From assembly GCF_023375975.1 (NCBI RefSeq), contig NC_064422.1, forward strand, positions 8,423,001-8,487,000: 64,000 bases of DNA, written 5' to 3'. A program made the translations under genes and the position numbers. The notes beneath the pieces were generated by a model. The model worked only from the letters and a program-made list of their open reading frames with translations, made no database searches and was not told the DNA's origin. Positions 11,623-22,255 of this stretch are shown here, in pieces. The stretch comes from Astyanax mexicanus. Taxonomy: Eukaryota; Chordata; Actinopteri; Characiformes; Acestrorhamphidae. Within the stretch, counting starts at the first letter, position 1. Every line of letters starts with the position of its first letter.

Positions 11623-12057
11623 CACCGCAAAAAATCCATTGGCAAAAACTAGACAAAATATATGCAAATTAAAACAAATATATGTATATTAAGCAAAAAA
11701 ATCTGCCAATGGGGTAAGCAATATTTTCTTAGTAAGATTTCTTAAAAAAAGCAATGGCAAAGTCTCAAAATAAGTGAAGTAACACCTTAATCAAGCAAAA
11801 AAGTCACTGTTTTCGGACACAAGAATCAGAATAACTTGATTGCTGCTTGATTGTGCTTATTTTGAGTTTAAATTACTTAAAATAAGGTACAAATTCTAAG
11901 TAAAAATTATCAAGATAATTATCCCTAAAATAAGCTAAATAATCTAACACTTACAAACAATGCTTAGTAAGACAAAAAGTCTTATCAGAGAAGAAAATAA
12001 GATTTATTGCCTTAAATTTAGAAAATTTCACTTGCTAATATTTAGTTTTTTGCAGTG
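11623..12057. mobile_element. TA-flanked MITE, family D copy 1 (CACYGCAAAAAA ends)
   Basis: The left end CACCGCAAAAAATCC and right end TTTTTTGCAGTG form a TIR with one mismatch, flanked by TA at 11621-11622 and 12058-12059. The body is rich in AAAATAAG and CTTATTTT motifs. Length 435 bp, no coding potential. The TA target and short TIR fit a Tc1/mariner-type MITE. Related copies lie at 15470-16218. Confidence 0.75.
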
Positions 12058-12590
12058 TAACGTTTTAATTCCCTATTAAAAGAAACAATGAACGAGCAGC
12101 TCTCATCCTCAACCATCTCAAAAGTACTGGATGGAGCTCCATCACTCCAGAGAACCCAGTTCCTCCTCTGCAGATAACAGATACTGTAACCGAGGAGTAT
12201 GATCAGTTATAAAACCAGTATGAAACCAGTACTGTTGTAGTAGAACCGCCACAATCTGCTGCCAATATCCGCCCATAAGCATCAGAACAGCTGTCACAGA
12301 TAAAGCCGGACACACGTCTCCAGTGGAAATGAATACAAGATCAGGAAGGCTGAGAACATTTACACTCTCCAGACCCATCCCATTTACATTCAGCCCTGCC
12401 AGTAAAGGTCAGCGTGTGGGTAATGTGTTTCAGCCTGTATTTTAACGTAAGCATTCTGAGCAAACACACTGTATGTGTGTAAACATATTTTTGCTGTCAG
12501 AACAAAATATCATAACTCAATTTTCCTTACTTTTCCCTCCTTTTTCTTGCCTGATTTGGAACAATCACCCTTTCTACAATGTGTAGTTTC
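12058..12590. other. non-coding, possible old repeat fragment at 12080-12180
   Basis: The segment around 12135-12180 (CACTCCAGAGAACCCAGTTCC) resembles a dispersed fish repeat, uncertainly. The remainder shows no gene or classifiable element. Confidence 0.3.
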
Positions 12591-12992
12591 AGGATGAGTT
12601 AACTAAAATGACTGAAATGCTAAAAATAATCAAATTGTATCAAAGAAATAATCGCAAAGACCAAGGAACTCACTAGACAGGTCAGAGATAAAAGAAGTTG
12701 TGAAGAGGAAGTTTAAAGCAGGGTTAGGTTATAAAAGCATATCCCAAGCTTTGAGCATCCCAAGGAGCACTGTTCTACAATCCATCATCCAAAAATTAAA
12801 AAAATATATATTATTCTACACCTGCAAACCTACCAAGACAAGGCCATGATCCACCCAAACTGACAGGTGAAACAAGAAATGCAGTGGTCAGAGAAGCAGC
12901 CAAAAGGCCCATGATCACTGCAGAAAGGAGCTGCAGAAATCCACAACTCAGGTGGGAGAATTTGTACATAAGTTGTGCACTCTACAAATCTG
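12591..12992 (+). mobile_element. Tc1-like element, 5' part, interrupted at 12992
   Basis: Decodes, with a frameshift near 12715, to KTKELTRQVRD followed by KAGLGYKSISQALSIPRSTV (12718-12777), the first helix-turn-helix of a Tc1-family transposase. It continues through PKLTGET-like and EAAKRPMIT-like text to ...SALYKSG, where the insertion at 12993 splits it. The coding text resumes at 14964. Confidence 0.85.
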
Positions 12993-13265
12993 GGGTGGGT
13001 TTCCCGAAAGCTTCGTAACGCTAAGAACTTCGTTAACTCGTACTTAAGATTGATCGTTAATTAAAGAGTGTTTCCCAAACCCGTGCGTAACTAAAGTACT
13101 ACGTAAACTCGCTCGCAGATTAACGAGTGCCCTGACCCAGTCGTTATTCTTAAGAGCTTCTTTAGGGGACCTCGACTTGCAGTTCAGCACCTTAAACACC
13201 AGGGACCGCCAATATTGAGGGAGAAAAAATATAATTTCCGTGGTTGAAGCAATTATATTATGTTA

Positions 13266-13390
13266 CAATTAATTCTATAATTCTATAATTCTATAATTAT
13301 ATTATATTATATTACATTACATTATATTATATTATATTATATTATATTATATTATATTATATTATATTATATTATATTATATTATATTAT
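13266..13390. repeat. (ATATT)n pentanucleotide array
   Basis: AATTCTAT units grade into about 20 ATATT units. The same unit resumes at 13640-13690 on the far side of the SINE fragment, suggesting the retroposon landed inside a pre-existing array or that the array expanded on both sides. Confidence 0.9.
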
Positions 13391-13392
13391 TT

Positions 13393-13640
13393 CCCGTGTC
13401 TGCGGGTGCTCCGGTTTCCTCCCACAGTCCAAAGACTTAAAAATTGCCCCTTAGGTGTGAGTGTGTGAGTGGAAGTGCCTGTGTGTATGTCTGCCCTGCG
13501 ACGGATTGGCGGCCTGTCCAGGGTGTATACTGCCTTCCGCCCGATGCCGGCTGGTATAGACTCCAGCCCCCCCCCCTCCCCTCCCCCGCGACCCTTAACA
13601 GATAAAGCGGTTGACGATGAGTGAGTAAGTGAGTGAACGA
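13393..13640 (+). mobile_element. 5'-truncated SINE, family V (tRNA head missing)
   Basis: Contains GGTTTCCTCCCACAGTCCAA and GGCGGCCTGTCCAGGGTGTA, followed by a GATGAGTGAGTAAGTGAG tail. The same order is present in the fuller copies at 26223-26533 (minus) and 57120-57478 (plus), which keep a tRNA-like head. Such tails are shared with L2/RTE-type LINE 3' ends in fishes. Confidence 0.75.
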
Positions 13641-14112
13641 TTTATTATATTATATTATATTATATTATACTATATTATATTATATTATAATGCCAACTTT
13701 GTCTGTGGCTTGTAATCTAACTGGGCACATTGGAATTGACCAATCAAACCCACGAATAAATAATTAAAATCCAGATTCCTGCGGATGATGTTCACGGTCT
13801 AAGCAAAGCTGCAAAGTCACCAAGTCCGTGGATTCTGTAATCAGGCTGTTACTGTGCCATACACACACTTATATACACTTCCAACCAGGGAATTACAGCA
13901 CAACACAATATATTTCCATGATATTGGTAAAATTCCTGGTACTGTAGGTCCGGTGCAGGGGACACCTGCGGTGTCTTTAATCACACCTACACGTATTGTA
14001 AAGGGTATCGGTGAATGTGCAGGTAATATTTAATATTATTCCCTAATCAGGTGCTTCTAACCAACATTGTGGCCGTTCATCTGGGCAAACTCTGGGGTGT
14101 GTCAGCTCATAA

Positions 14113-14345
14113 ATACCAATCAAAATTTGGACACGTCTCATTCAATGTTTTTATTTAAAATTTTTTTATTGTCGATTAATATTAAAACCATGAAAACTAT
14201 TAATTGACGCATATGGAATAATCTAGTAAACAAAAAGGTGCATGGCCTTCACAATCCCCTGACCTAAACCCAACTGAGATGGTGATTTAGGATGAGCTGG
14301 AGCTTTACAGAGTGTATAAAGTATAATAAAACATACTCCTTTTGG
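14113..14345 (+). mobile_element. Tc1-like fragments (TIR region joined to C-terminal region)
   Basis: ATCAAAATTTGGACACGTCT near 14119 is a decayed fish Tc1 terminus of the TTTGGACAC type. From about 14245 the plus strand decodes to SPDLNPTEM then DELELYRV, the tail of the catalytic domain with its third acidic residue. The middle is missing, so this is an internally deleted element. Confidence 0.65.
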
Positions 14346-14349
14346 TTTT

Positions 14350-14352
<3 letters not shown>

Positions 14353-14430
<78 letters not shown>
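14353..14430. repeat. (AT)39 microsatellite
   Basis: Uninterrupted AT dinucleotide array of 78 bp, followed by AT-rich irregular sequence to about 14560. Confidence 0.95.
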
Positions 14431-14434
<4 letters not shown>

Positions 14435-14960
14435 TATTATATTATTTTTATATTATTAATAATTATAATAATAAATTAATATTACTATCAATATTACTAT
14501 TAATAATATTAGTATAACATCTATTAATATAATATATATTAACAATAATATTTTTAAAAAAGTAAAAAAAAGTTTAATGTTTTAAAATAGATTAGATTTT
14601 CGAGTATTTATTTAGTCATATGTATCTTTAGGAGTATTTTATTAATGCCAAAGTACATCCTTTTGTAATTTAAATATTATAATTTGTATAATTTTGTTGA
14701 TTACAACACATTTCTACGTTTTTAGGGTGTAATAGTGAATAAATACTGCATATTGGCAGTGTTGAATCGATATTTGTGGATCGATTGAGCGCGCTGTTTC
14801 GGGGGAGGAGTCAACAAAGACGTTCTTTAACCTCCTTCGTTAATTTTCACTTTGCGAAGCTCTTTGGGAAACACTCGCAGAACTGGCTCGTTCTTTACTC
14901 ACGTCATTCGTTAGTTCGTTCTTTATTCGCTAAGGTTGATCGTTTTCGGGAAACCCACCC

Positions 14961-15150
14961 CTGACCTTTTAAGAAAAAGTGGCAAGAGACGAAAACCATT
15001 GTTGAAAGAAAGACATAAGATGTGCTGTTTGCAGTTTATAGCCACAAGCCATGTGAGAGACACTGTGGTCAAAAAAAAGACCAAACATTAACTTTTTGTT
15101 CTAAAAGCAAAGCGCTATGTGTGGCGGAAAAGAAACACTTTTAGCGAGCC
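14961..15150 (+). mobile_element. Tc1-like element, 3' continuation after the insertion
   Basis: Resumes the transposase text of 12591-12992: VARDENHC-like and PLLKERHK-like segments, then LFVLKAKRYVWRKRNTF near 15090-15140, the region just before the catalytic core in Tc1 transposases. The element is cut at about 15150, where an AGGGCCCTAT-family fragment starts. Confidence 0.75.
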
Positions 15151-15164
15151 ATCAAGTGAGCCAT

Positions 15165-15445
15165 CAACCCTGCAACGTGCAGCTTGATTTAGGGTGTGTC
15201 AGTGTGTCTTTGCTATCATAACCACAGGAAAAGTATTCCTTGCACTGATTGAAGTGCGCAAAAAGCAGGTACTGATTTTCCTAATTATTAATGGGTGTGG
15301 TTTTTTGGCCATAACATGCATTAAGCCAATCTGTGTACCACATGTCTTTCTAGATGTGCTCTGACTTTGGGGGATTGTTATTTCAATGGCATAGTGTCTG
15401 TTTACGGGGTGTAAGATAGCAATAAGCATTTTGATGCAATGTTTT
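15165..15445 (+). mobile_element. AGGGCCCTAT-type repeat, decayed copy
   Basis: Shares GCAGCTTGATTTAGGGTGTG, ATTAATGGGTGTGGTTTT and GGTGTAAGATAGCAATAAGC with copies at 28299, 36630 and 38118. The terminal AGGGCCCTAT itself is not retained. The family resembles non-autonomous hAT elements of fishes (inference). Confidence 0.55.
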
Positions 15446-15469
15446 TGTCTTAAGATCATTGTAATCAGT

Positions 15470-16218
15470 CTCACTAAGAATTTTCACCCTAATTTAAGAA
15501 ATTTGACTCATTACTTGGACTCTTGTGTATCCAACAAATCTTAGATTTTTACTTGATTCAAGTCTTACATCACTCATTTTGAGACTTTGTGATTGCTTAC
15601 TATAGTATTTTTTACTAAGAAATATTACCTTACCCCATTTTTACAATAACAATCGCAAAGTCCCAAATTGAATGACGTAGGACTAAAAATCAAGTAATAA
15701 TCAGAGATAGTTTGGCTTGAATTTGAACACAAGAATCAGAATAACTTTTGAGGCTTATTTTGATTTTAGATTGCTTAAAATACTTTTAAGACTAAGATCA
15801 TGTTCCTAAAATAAGCAAACTACTTTTACACTTACAGTGCTTCGATAAACAAACACTCTTCTGAAAAAAAAAAAAATATTGACATTAAATTAGTTTTAAC
15901 ATTTGTTTTCTTCTTTAGATTTAGTTTTTTTGCAACTTTTGTCCAAAAAAAAAGTGAAACGATCTAATTTCAAGGCAGTGTTTTTTTTTTTTTTTTTTGT
16001 CTTGAGGGTAAAATTTATTTGCTTATTTTAGAAAGAACAATCATCAGACTCACTTAGAAATTTGACACATTTTAATTTAAGATACAAACTTTTACTGAAT
16101 TCGAGTCTTACTTTAAGATTGATTTTCCCATTGGCAGATTTGTTTTACTGAATACACGCATTTATAATAATATTTTTTTTCTGTAGCTTTTGGCTAATGG
16201 ATATTTTTTTGCGGTGTG
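15470..16218 (-). mobile_element. MITE family D, two adjacent decayed copies
   Basis: Blocks such as GAACACAAGAATCAGAATAA and CTAAAATAAGCAAA match 11623-12057. The right side ends TTTTTTGCGGTGTGA at 16216, and 16130-16165 is the reverse complement of 11685-11720 (TCTGCCAATGGG). An inner CAAGGCAGTG plus T run near 15975 marks the junction between two copies. Confidence 0.6.
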
Positions 16219-16611
16219 AGACTTCCTTTCGGTGATATTTAGCCAAACAAGTGCACTGTTGAACTTTATAAACTCAGCGCTAGCAGATGCTTTTGATTGG
16301 CTAGCAATAGTAGCCAGTTTAGAGCTCGGATCCGCCCAACTCATGGTAATGAAGTAAACAGGAAGAGGTTGTTTTGCAGTTTGTGGTTGATTACGTGGAT
16401 AAGTGCTGTTGCTGTTGTTGAGTGCGTTGATGCTGCTGCTGCTGCTGAAGAAGGAAGGTGCAGTCGTAGGTACAGTGTGAGGTAATGGTTGGGTCCTAAT
16501 TAAATAAAGTTTGCTGTTTTGAGCTCGAAGCTTCCAGCTTAGACAAATTCCTGCCAAAACAAGACGTCTATTGATTGTTCCAGAGAACAGCAAACAGCCA
16601 AACAGGTTTCT
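16219..16611. other. non-coding; short (CTG)n tract
   Basis: A 143-residue minus-strand frame (16162-16593) is long for this window, but it starts outside in MITE sequence, has a Ser run from the CTG/CTT tract near 16430-16450 and matches no family I recognise. I treat it as a chance frame. Confidence 0.4.
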
Positions 16612-18012
16612 CTAATGTTAGTAGTAAAGCATTTGTTAAGATGAATAATAAATCATACACTTCATTAATAATGTTAACTAATGTCAGTTAAACATGTAAC
16701 AACTGATCTTCTTGCCATTTGCTTATAGGCTGCAGCTATGCATATAGTAATTGTTACATTTTTATTAATGAAATATTAGTTAATAATAAATATATTTGGC
16801 TGTGATAACACTTATGCAGTGGTAGCCGGTTACTTGTTTTATTTACTGATGTCAGTAAACTAATTGTCATGTCTTAGCCCTGTCTCATGTCTCTGTGTGT
16901 TTTCCTCACGTGACCTGTACTCCTCTGTGTCTCCTGTCAGTAGATTTCCACCATGTGTTTCTCATTTGTAGCTCCGCCCCTTCCCCAGGTGTTTCTAATT
17001 ATAGTGTGTTTTATGTTACTATAAATAGCCCTCCTCTGCCACCTTGTCCTCCGTCGGTCTTTGCACTAACCCCTGTTGTTTGTCTCTCCGTGTCTCTTTG
17101 TGATTTCAGCCTTAGCCTTAGCCCTAGCCCTAGTTCCTTGTTTACATCTTCTTATTTCTTGTTCCCTTTAGTTCCCTGCTTAGTTTATTTATCCCTGTCT
17201 AGTTTAGCCTCTTGTTAGTTTTCCTTGTATATATCCCTGCCTTGTTTAGTATTGTATTTATTCACTCCCTCGTTTGTTTCTTTGTTTATTTACTCCCAGT
17301 TTATTTTGCTATTTATTATCTCTTGTTGGTTTAGTTTATGTTCTCTGGTTTCTCTCGTTTGTTTTGGTTTTTGGTTATTTGTTTATCTAGTTTAATTTAT
17401 TTAGTTCACTCCCTTGATCCTTGTATATATCTCCCTGTTTTATGTTTAAGTGTTTACTTGTTTCTCGTTTCCTGGTGTATTTATATTTATTTATTCAATT
17501 ATTCATTTCTCACCCTACCTGCACTTGTGTCCGCCTCCTCGTCTCCCTGCCTGGGTCTACGTGACACTAATATAATATTATATATTTTACATTTTATCTT
17601 CTATTGGAATTACAGTATGGATTAGAATTATTTCTATTTCACTTTACATCAGGTATATTTATTTTACTGAGCAGAGCTTTAAAAGTGCTCAGTAACGTTT
17701 AACAGATGTTAATAATGCTAACAAAGGCATTATTGATCATTAATCGTGGTTTATATTTACAATTTAAACTTGTGAAGTTGAACTTCAACAAAAATGCCAG
17801 CACACACTCACACATATATGATGAAATGAAGCATAAGCACCATCCAGACTAATATTTACATAATAAATGTTTAACAATTACACAAGCAAATGACAAGAAG
17901 ATGAACTAATGCAGTTGTTACTTGTTACTACCTAACATTAGTAAAGTATATGATTTATTGTTCATCTTAACAAATGATTCTCTTGTAATGTAAAAAAGTA
18001 TTAATTAATTAA
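16612..18012. mobile_element. long inverted-repeat element split by an LTR
   Basis: 16614-16730 (TTGTTAAGATGAATAATAAATC region) is closely the reverse complement of 17885-17990 (GATTTATTGTTCATCTTAAC region), and both arms carry the CTTCTTGCCATTTGCTT/AAGCAAATGACAAGAAG pair. The arms flank about 1.1 kb that contains a 702 bp solo LTR. It is probably a foldback-type DNA element of roughly 700 bp before the LTR arrived. Outer boundaries are approximate. Confidence 0.6.
16865..17566 (+). mobile_element. solo LTR, family L copy 1
   Basis: Begins TGTCATGTC and ends CTACGTGACA, i.e. TG...CA with a short inverted end, and is flanked by the 5 bp duplication CTAAT (16860-16864 and 17567-17571). It has a TATAAATAG promoter box at 17020 followed by a pyrimidine-rich region. 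There is no internal domain beside it, so it is a solo LTR left by recombination. A 5 bp duplication fits Ty3/gypsy-type elements; the class is inferred. Confidence 0.75.
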
Positions 18013-18017
18013 TTAAT

Positions 18018-18451
18018 TGTTACAGAAGTGAGGGGATGGACGTAAGTGCAGAATATAATTAATTTTATTAAATTAATAAAAACTAAAACAAATTAACAAA
18101 CAAACAAAATAAACCAAAGTTACACTGAATACATAACTACAAAACACTAAACTTGAAAACAGGAATCTAAGAAACAGCATGAAACAAACCTGATCACAGA
18201 CAGCTAACAAACCAACAAAAGACTAGGGGGCTTATATACACATGGAGGGAACAGGAAACTGGAAACACCTGAGGATCAATCAAGAGGGGGCGGGGTTACA
18301 AATAACTAATGACAGGGTGGGGCTAGGGTTGAGACAGGACCAAAACACAACAGAAGCACATGGCTGGGAAACATGATAGGTAAACAGAGGGGCAGGAGCA
18401 CACCAGACCAAATGAGGGAGAAACATGACAGACATGAGCTAAACTGTGACA
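18018..18451 (-). mobile_element. solo LTR, related family, minus strand
   Basis: On the minus strand it starts TGTCACAGTTTAGCTCATG and ends at TGTTACAG-complement on the left; the plus strand reads TGTTACAGAAG...CTGTGACA. The 5 bp TTAAT occurs at 18013-18017 and 18452-18456, although the left copy lies in a short (TTAA)n run, which weakens it. A TATATAAG box (minus strand, 18232-18239) sits where an LTR promoter would be. Confidence 0.65.
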
Positions 18452-19610
18452 TTAATGTTGTAGTTCCGTGTTTAACTAACATTACCTAAGCATTATTAAT
18501 GTATTACCTCATGTCTTATACATGGTAACTAATGCATTCATTCATGTTAGTTAGTCAACACTCTATGTAAAGTGTTACCTTAATAAGTTATGTAAACATG
18601 ACTGAAAGTGACTGTAAATGCATTATATGTTAAGCATTTGTTACTGATACTTCATGAGTAAATATATCATGTTTGTGGACCCTATAAAGTAAAGTCATGC
18701 ACAATTCCCTCTTTATTACTGATGAAATATTAATATATAAATATATATATATGAGTTTCTGTAGCATTCTCATTAGAATAACGGCGTGAGTCTTTACCGA
18801 TGATTCAGTGACAATTTATTGCTGACGATCTTGTAGACAGCCTGAAGAAACAAACACAAAAAAATGTAAAACCAGAGTAAGAGCTTTTGCCTTAACGAAC
18901 AAAAAAAACAACGTGCATGTCATGTCGTGCAGCATGTCATGTACCACTTTTATAAAGTGTTAGTCTCGTTTCTACCTGAGCTCGTAGCACAGCGTTCATG
19001 TTCATGTTCATGGTTTGGTGTAGACGGTTGTACCGCGTCCAGAGTGTCTGTGCGCAAGAGGAAATATTTTTCAAATTTGTATATTTATGGTGGCGAAAAC
19101 CAAAGAGTCCAGCTCGGTAATTAGAGGTACTAAGCACTTCACGATGTAGAGACAGCCGCTCGCTATTGTAATGAAGCATGGAGTTACTACTGTTTCTCCA
19201 GCTCCAGAGTTTATTTGATTTCTTTATTGTAATGAAAGTCAGATGGGTTGGTGTTTACATCAGACCAAATCAGTGACATGTTTTCTAATTAGCAGCAAAT
19301 GGGCTTGGAAGGGGAAAGAAAAAAAAAAAAAAAAAAAAAAGGGCCTGCATTTTTCTCCTTCCCCGCCGGGTCCTGAATCAAACTTCTAATTTATTTTCAT
19401 TAAAACGCAGTGCAGCGATGTCTGGGTGCATGCTCCTGCGGTTTCAGCAGCTTTGGTCCTGGTAGTAATTACTGCACTGCGCCGTAATTGTGAAGCGTGT
19501 TCTGCAGCTCCAGGCCTCAACAGTGCCCACCCAGTACTGCAGCAGGCAGGTGATGTAGGAGTCTGTAGGAGCTTGATGGATCATTAATCTATAAAATACA
19601 GTAGATTATT
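18452..19610. other. non-coding; regulatory candidate at 19260-19560
   Basis: 18452-18600 shares TTAACTAAC-type text with the neighbouring inverted-repeat element. 19260-19560 is repeat-free apart from a 22-base A run (19319-19340), contains TAATTA cores at 19286-19291 and 19466-19471, and has GC-rich linkers: an enhancer-like composition. No gene called. Confidence 0.35.
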
Positions 19611-19669
19611 TACAGTACTGATCAACATTTGGACACATCATTTTATTCAATGTTTAGATTTTTCCTTAA

Positions 19670-20184
19670 CCCTTGTGTGGTGTTCATATTTTTGTTACTC
19701 GTTTACTTTGTTACTTGTATTTAATTCAGCAAAATTAAGCAATTTTACATTAAAATGCTTTACACATGCTTGCTTCACCTAAATTGCAAGCAATATAAAC
19801 AGCTTACATGGTTAATATTTGTCCTTTACCTTTCTTATGTTACATTTCTTTCAAAAAGTGCTACTCTTTTTTTTATTAGTTTTTTAATAAAATGTAAAAG
19901 AAAATGAATTAAACTCAAGATATGAGTAGAAAATGTGTTTAGTTTCAAATTTACAAATGAAGCAATGTTTATTAGCCCTTGGCCAAACATACTGTATGTA
20001 ATATAAATGTGTGTGTGTGTGTAGGGGGGGTGTACAGTGTGTGTTTATCGAAAATGTGTTTTGATATATGTTTTTCACAAAAAATGAGCCAATGCCAATG
20101 AGCTTGAGATAGAAAAAATATTTTTTTACTATCATTTGATGAAACATGAAAACGGGTCCCACAGACCCGAACACCACACAAGGG
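19670..20184. mobile_element. 515 bp piggyBac-like MITE with perfect TIRs
   Basis: CCCTTGTGTGGTGTTC at 19670-19685 is exactly mirrored by GAACACCACACAAGGG at 20169-20184. TTAA flanks both sides (19666-19669, 20185-20188). The subterminal palindrome GGGTCCCACAGACCC occurs inside the right end. The TTAA target and CCC start are diagnostic of the piggyBac superfamily. No transposase; short minus-strand frames are incidental. The intact ends suggest relatively recent insertion. Confidence 0.85.
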
Positions 20185-20217
20185 TTAAATAATGTAAGTG
20201 AATAGTGAAGTCATCTA

Positions 20218-20828
20218 CACTGAAAAAAAAATGATGCGTAAAATTTACTTTAAAAAAGTTTTGCAACTTTCTGCATTTGCTTTTTTTAAGTAAATTTAAT
20301 TTCAGATAAATGTAAGTAACTTCAACTCGGTTTCAAGACTTAAATGTTACATAGAGTAAATAAGTGAACTGAACTTCACTCAATCCTTTCTTTTAGTAAA
20401 CTTTACTTAATTTCGGCATACAATATTACCTAATTACAATTACTTAATTTATACAATATTACTCAAATAATTTATGATACTTAATATATTATAATTCCTG
20501 AAATTGTATTATATTTAAGGTTAAAACACACATATTACACACATGGACTCTCAACACATGGATGGCACGTAATACAGTCTTTATACTAGTATACCAAAAA
20601 TACTACTACTATACTAAAAGAAAGGATTGATATAGCAAAAAAATGAAGTAAAGTTTACTAAAAGAAAGAATTGACTGAATTTCAGTTCACTTATTTACTC
20701 TGTGTATCATTGAAGTCTTAAAACCGAGTTAAAGTTATTTAAATTTATCTAAAATTAAATTTACTTAAAAAAAGCAAATGCAGTCAATTTTTTTTTTAAG
20801 TCAATTTTACTCATCATTGTTTTCAGTG
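20218..20828. mobile_element. palindromic TA-flanked MITE, family E copy 1
   Basis: CACTGAAAA at 20218 and TTTTCAGTG ending at 20828 are flanked by TA (20216-20217, 20829-20830). The arms are long: about 190 bp on the left (to about 20410) is a near reverse complement of about 20640-20828, sharing GCATTTGCTTTTTTTAAGTA and GAGTAAATAAGTGAACTGAA. This foldback structure is nested in a Tc1 remnant. A truncated copy is at 54250-54603. Confidence 0.75.
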
Positions 20829-21410
20829 TAGAATATAAAGGAACACATAAGGAATCATGTAACAAAACAAAATGCTCTGTGAAGAATCATTTAGGTGCTC
20901 TTATCTGTGATTTCTGAGGCTGGTAACTCTGCGGTCCTTTATCTTCTTTTCCAGTGGTGGTCCTGATGAGAGCCAGTTTCATCATAACGCTTTTGATAAT
21001 CTTTGGAACTGCACTTGAGGATACTTTCAAAGCTATTAAAACCTTCATTACTGACAGTATTTATTTTTTTCTTTTACTTAGTTGAGTAGGTCCTGTCATA
21101 AAAAACATATTAGAACATTACTCAAATATTCACTATTCACTGTATACCTGTAACTCTACCTCTTCACTACTTTACTTTAACTGATGCTCTCAAACACTTT
21201 ATTAAGAGGCAAGAAATTCCAGTAATTAACTCTTGATGAGTTCAGCACAGCTGTTAACTGAAAGCCTGAATTCCAGGTGATTCTACCTCATAAAATAAAA
21301 TAAATTTAGCCAAAATGCGCAAAACTGTCAGCTAAGAAAGAGGTAGCTATTTAAAAGAATCTGAAATTTAAAACATATATATATATTTTTTTTTTTTCTA
21401 AAATACTTTT

Positions 21411-21992
21411 TTGTTGTTTGGTATTCAGTATTGAAGTTTTTGGAGTCCACATGGTTCTATATTAGAGTCTATAAAACTATTTAACCAAACTATCAAAGAT
21501 ATAAATAAAACTTGTTACCTTTATTATTAACAGTGTAGAAACAGCTCAGTCTCTGAAAGTGTGGACAATAGCGTTCTGTTATTGGACTTGGCCTCACCGC
21601 CATCAAATAAATACGATAAATGTGCCTATTATAAAGCTTCTGGTGGTCAAAGGGTCAAACACGTGGGATGGTGTGAAAGGAAAGGAAAGGAACAGGAAGC
21701 AGTGAGGTCGTGGGCTGATCTCAATGTGTTGGGGGTCTTGCTCATGTGAACCTGACCTTCACAGCCCCCCCATCCTTTGTCAATCTCCACCCACATGTAA
21801 ACCTCCTGAAACAGGGTCTTGGATAGGGTCTTGGCTGGCGATGCTAAAGGGAAGCAGAGGTAATACGTGGTAATACGTGCTTTGATTCAAATGAGGTAAA
21901 ATTGACACCTTCTTGAACCTTCTTGTAGATGCTTCCTAAAGAGATGCCTTTCATGCCTATTGGGTCACTGATCGGTCAAACTTTATAATATA
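21411..21992. other. non-coding, nothing recognised
   Basis: AT-rich to about 21540, then mixed. A GGAAAGGAAAGGAA tract lies near 21677. Short frames only. Confidence 0.35.
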
Positions 21993-22255
21993 CAGCGGTT
22001 GGACAATGAAACTAAAACACCTGGTTGTAGACCACAATAATTTATTGTAATTTATCGGACAGTTCTGGTGGAAACAGGAGAGTTGAGGTGCACATTGAAA
22101 AATTCTGCCGTGATTTGATTACCCGAACATCCCTTTCAGACAGCTTCTTCTTACAGCATCCACAGTTAATCCTGTTGGATGTGGTTGGTCCTTCTTGGTG
22201 GTGACATGCTGACATTACCCTGCTGACGATACTGTGGCTCTTGATGCATCACAAA
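21993..22255 (-). mobile_element. Tc1-like element, family F, truncated minus-strand copy
   Basis: Starts after TA (21991-21992) with CAGCGGTTGGACAATGAAAC, the terminus of the element at 29951-30518, and runs colinearly with that element's reverse complement through CATCCCTTTCAGACAGC and GTTGGATGTGGTTGGTCCTT. It decays near 22255, before the other end. Confidence 0.8.

Larger units (their letters stand above)
12993..14960. mobile_element. 1968 bp TIR element inserted in Tc1 (Harbinger-like candidate)
   Basis: Ends are perfect 17 bp inverted repeats: GGGTGGGTTTCCCGAAA at 12993-13009 and TTTCGGGAAACCCACCC at 14944-14960. The trinucleotide CTG flanks both sides (12990-12992, 14961-14963); removing the element plus one CTG restores the Tc1 text ACAAATCTGACCTTTTAAG. 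Subterminal GAGTGTTTCCCAAA recurs inverted near both ends. A 3 bp duplication and GGTTTCCC-type ends fit PIF/Harbinger, but the usual TWA target is absent. No transposase frame; the middle is filled by other repeats. Confidence 0.75.
19611..21410 (-). mobile_element. Tc1-like element with two nested MITEs
   Basis: The left terminus is ACTGATCAACATTTGGACAC (TTTGGACAC type). After the two insertions, 20831-21310 reads on the minus strand as the same N-terminal transposase region as 9600-10235: TTACCAGCCTCAGAAATCAC near 20915-20935 and the segment whose minus strand gives a decayed DQEK...-type block near 20950. The minus-strand coding text is broken by stops. The right side fades near 21410. 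Confidence 0.7.

Noticed and set aside
16162..16593. 143-residue minus-strand frame
   Set aside because: Starts in a MITE, contains a Ser run from a trinucleotide tract, and matches no known family.
16895..17218. 107-residue hydrophobic plus-strand frame resembling a membrane protein
   Set aside because: Lies wholly within the solo LTR; hydrophobicity is due to the T-rich LTR strand.
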